Assembly (NCBI GenBank): GCA_946480485.1
Contig: CAMLJW010000289.1
Span: 1 to 6,938, forward strand
DNA length: 6,938 nucleotides
Direction: 5' to 3'
DNA from: an uncultured Streptomyces sp.
GTDB lineage: Bacteria; Actinomycetota; Actinomycetes; Streptomycetales; Streptomycetaceae
Shown: positions 5,798 to 6,938 of the stretch, piece by piece
Layout: each line of letters opens with the position of its first letter
Position numbering within the stretch: the stretch's first letter is position 1
The notes under the pieces: model-generated
Database searches by the model: none
Told to the model about the DNA's origin: nothing
What the model saw: only the letters and a program-made list of their open reading frames with translations
Program-made: the position numbers and the translations under genes

Positions 5798-6938
5798 TCA
5801 TGCCTCCGAGGCCGGCTCCACATTCTGCAGCAGCTGTCCGAACGCCGCCTCGTCGACCACCGGTGTCCCGAACTGGCGGGCCTTGACCGCCTTGGACGTA
5901 CCGGAGTCCGGGGCGTTCGTGACGAGGAGGCTGGTGAGCCGGGACAGGCTTGTCGCGACATGCAGGCCCGCCTCGACGGCGCGGTCCTCCAGGAGCTCCC
6001 GTTCGATCGACGTGTCCCCGGAGAACGCGACCCGCATGCCCTGCTTGAGTGGGTTGCCCGTTTCATACCGGCCTGGGTTGGGATAAGGGCATGCGGGTCG
6101 CCTGCGCGAGGGGCGCCAACTCCCGGGCCGGTCACCGCCGTAGCCACCGCCGCCGTAGCTCCCGCCGTCGGCCTGCCGGCCAATCCGCCAAGTGGACCGG
6201 TCCGTCCACTCCGTGAGCGGTCGGCACTCCAGCAGCGGCAGCCGTACACCGTCGCGCGCGGCGGCGTGCAGGCTCGGCCGGAACGCCTCGGCGAGCACGC
6301 GCGCGTCGTCCAGCGCGTGGTGCGCGCGCTGCTGTACGACACCGAAGTGCGCGGCGAGCGACTCCAGCTTGTGGTTGGCCAGCGGCAGGCCCAGCTCCTT
6401 GGAGAGGGCGATGGTGCACAGCCGTTGACGGACCGGCGCCTCACGGTCCGCGCGCGCGTACTCCCGCGCGATCATCGACCAGTCGAAGACCGCGTTGTGC
6501 GCGACGAGTACGCGGCCGTCGAGCCGGGTCGCGAACTCCTCGGCGATGTCCTGGAAAAGAGGCGCCCCTTCGAGCACCTCGCTCGTCAGACCGTGGATCC
6601 ACACCGGGCCCGGATCCCGCTGCGCCACCTCCCGACCCTCGGCTCGCTCTTCGGGCTCGACGCCCCGTCGCTGCACCGCCTCCTGCACACCGCCCCGCGA
6701 CCCGACCAGTCCCCGAAGGTCCGGCCGCGAGGCCTGCGCGGCCTCCGCCACCTTGCGAGCCTTGAGGAGCTCCGCCTCGTACTTTGCCCGTTCACGGACC
6801 CGGATGATGAAGCAGTCGAAGGCGGCGACACCGTTCCGCTCCCGTCGCGCCGCGTTCACCAGCACGCCGACGGCCTCTCCGGACGCATCCCGCAGCTGGA
6901 GGAAGATCTCCTCCCCTACCCCGTGGAGACGCAGAAGC
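5798..6938 (-). CDS. DEDDh exonuclease with BRCT domain, N-terminus replaced (chimeric, partial at the right edge)
   Basis: The frame is open from the window edge to TGA at 5798-5800, giving 379 complete codons. From about residue 107 (RDPGPVWIHGLTSE) it closely resembles the actinobacterial DEDDh (DnaQ-like) 3'-5' exonucleases. HNAVFDW (147-153) is motif II, with Asp152. AHHALDDA (205-212) holds motif III, with His206 and Asp211. A Gly/Ser/Tyr/Arg-rich linker follows (about 260-280), then a BRCT domain (301-373) with FSGDTSIERELLEDRA and VVDEAAF. The normal N-terminus, carrying motif I (VDVETTGL, the first catalytic Asp and Glu), is absent from every minus-strand frame; unrelated sequence stands there instead. 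Without motif I the two-metal active site is incomplete, so nuclease activity is unlikely, though BRCT-mediated binding could persist. DEDDh enzymes trim DNA or RNA 3' ends; which role this family serves is unknown to me. The start lies outside the window. An NRPS fragment abuts the 3' end. Confidence 0.78.
   Translation of the reverse strand, partial: LLRLHGVGEEIFLQLRDASGEAVGVLVNAARRERNGVAAFDCFIIRVRERAKYEAELLKARKVAEAAQASRPDLRGLVGSRGGVQEAVQRRGVEPEERAEGREVAQRDPGPVWIHGLTSEVLEGAPLFQDIAEEFATRLDGRVLVAHNAVFDWSMIAREYARADREAPVRQRLCTIALSKELGLPLANHKLESLAAHFGVVQQRAHHALDDARVLAEAFRPSLHAAARDGVRLPLLECRPLTEWTDRSTWRIGRQADGGSYGGGGYGGDRPGSWRPSRRRPACPYPNPGRYETGNPLKQGMRVAFSGDTSIERELLEDRAVEAGLHVATSLSRLTSLLVTNAPDSGTSKAVKARQFGTPVVDEAAFGQLLQNVEPASEA
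6620..6938 (-). other. PAS-domain end and helical linker fused in frame ahead of the exonuclease
   Basis: The first 70 or so residues of the open frame read LLRLHGVGEEIFLQLRD, then VLVNAARRERNG, then RERAKYEAELLKARKVAEAA. This is the layout of the last PAS strands in RsbU-type PAS/phosphatase regulators: LLR-x-Q-G-x-V-R-E-I, V-L-V-N-S, then D-R-R-R-Y-E-R-E-L-L-x-A-R, leading into a signalling helix. Residues about 70-106 are Arg/Glu/Gly-rich, match nothing I know, and look like a linker or unrelated filler. No phosphatase, kinase or GGDEF domain follows; the frame passes into the exonuclease at about 6619. Confidence 0.5.

Noticed and set aside
1..6938. tRNA or rRNA genes, CRISPR arrays, transposases, IS ends or phage attachment sites.
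   Set aside because: None seen. The only repeats found are the 9-bp and 15-bp tandem repeats and the hairpins listed.

Overview
The window is high-GC DNA with strong G/C preference at third codon positions. It carries Tat signals, lipoboxes, a Pro/Thr-stalked surface protein and a DEDDh exonuclease with a BRCT domain, all typical of an actinobacterium, most likely Streptomyces or a close relative. This rests on reading the sequence by eye; no database was searched.

Layout. Positions 1-263 (minus) hold the N-terminus of a Tat-exported, probably lipidated DyP-type peroxidase that runs off the left edge. It is divergent, across a short intergenic region, from a plus-strand secreted lipoprotein of 446 residues predicted to form a right-handed parallel beta-helix (351-1691). 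This gene converges on a minus-strand gene for a single-pass membrane protein with an extracytoplasmic domain (1699-2505), and a perfect 11-bp hairpin at 1711-1735 sits at the convergence. Upstream of that, also on the minus strand, is a large cell-wall-anchored protein (2656-5145). It has a signal peptide, an Ig-like domain, a probable beta-propeller, an SdrD-type B domain with a calcium-loop motif, a Pro/Thr stalk and a sortase-type tail with MANTG in place of LAxTG. Its 5' region holds a perfect 15-bp tandem duplication, a possible 15-residue upstream ORF overlapping the chosen start by 4 nt (GTGA), and a U-tract intrinsic terminator about 120 nt upstream.

The right end (about 5580-6938, all minus strand) is a mosaic of broken genes. 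The open reading frame entering from the right edge starts as the end of a PAS domain resembling those of RsbU-type regulators. It passes through a low-complexity linker and becomes, in frame, a DEDDh exonuclease missing its first catalytic motif but retaining an intact C-terminal BRCT domain. Its stop codon is followed almost at once by a frameshifted fragment of a nonribosomal peptide synthetase adenylation domain (core motifs A7 and A8). The exonuclease junction falls on a GATC/GGATCC site, so a library or assembly chimera must be excluded before any biology is inferred.

How the genes may work together. All four genes on the left act at or outside the membrane: peroxidase, beta-helix lipoprotein, membrane-anchored protein and wall-anchored adhesin-like protein. 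Only the peroxidase and beta-helix pair has an arrangement suggesting shared regulation. I see no convincing complete new system. The best leads are that divergent pair, the leader of the wall protein, and the mosaic right end.
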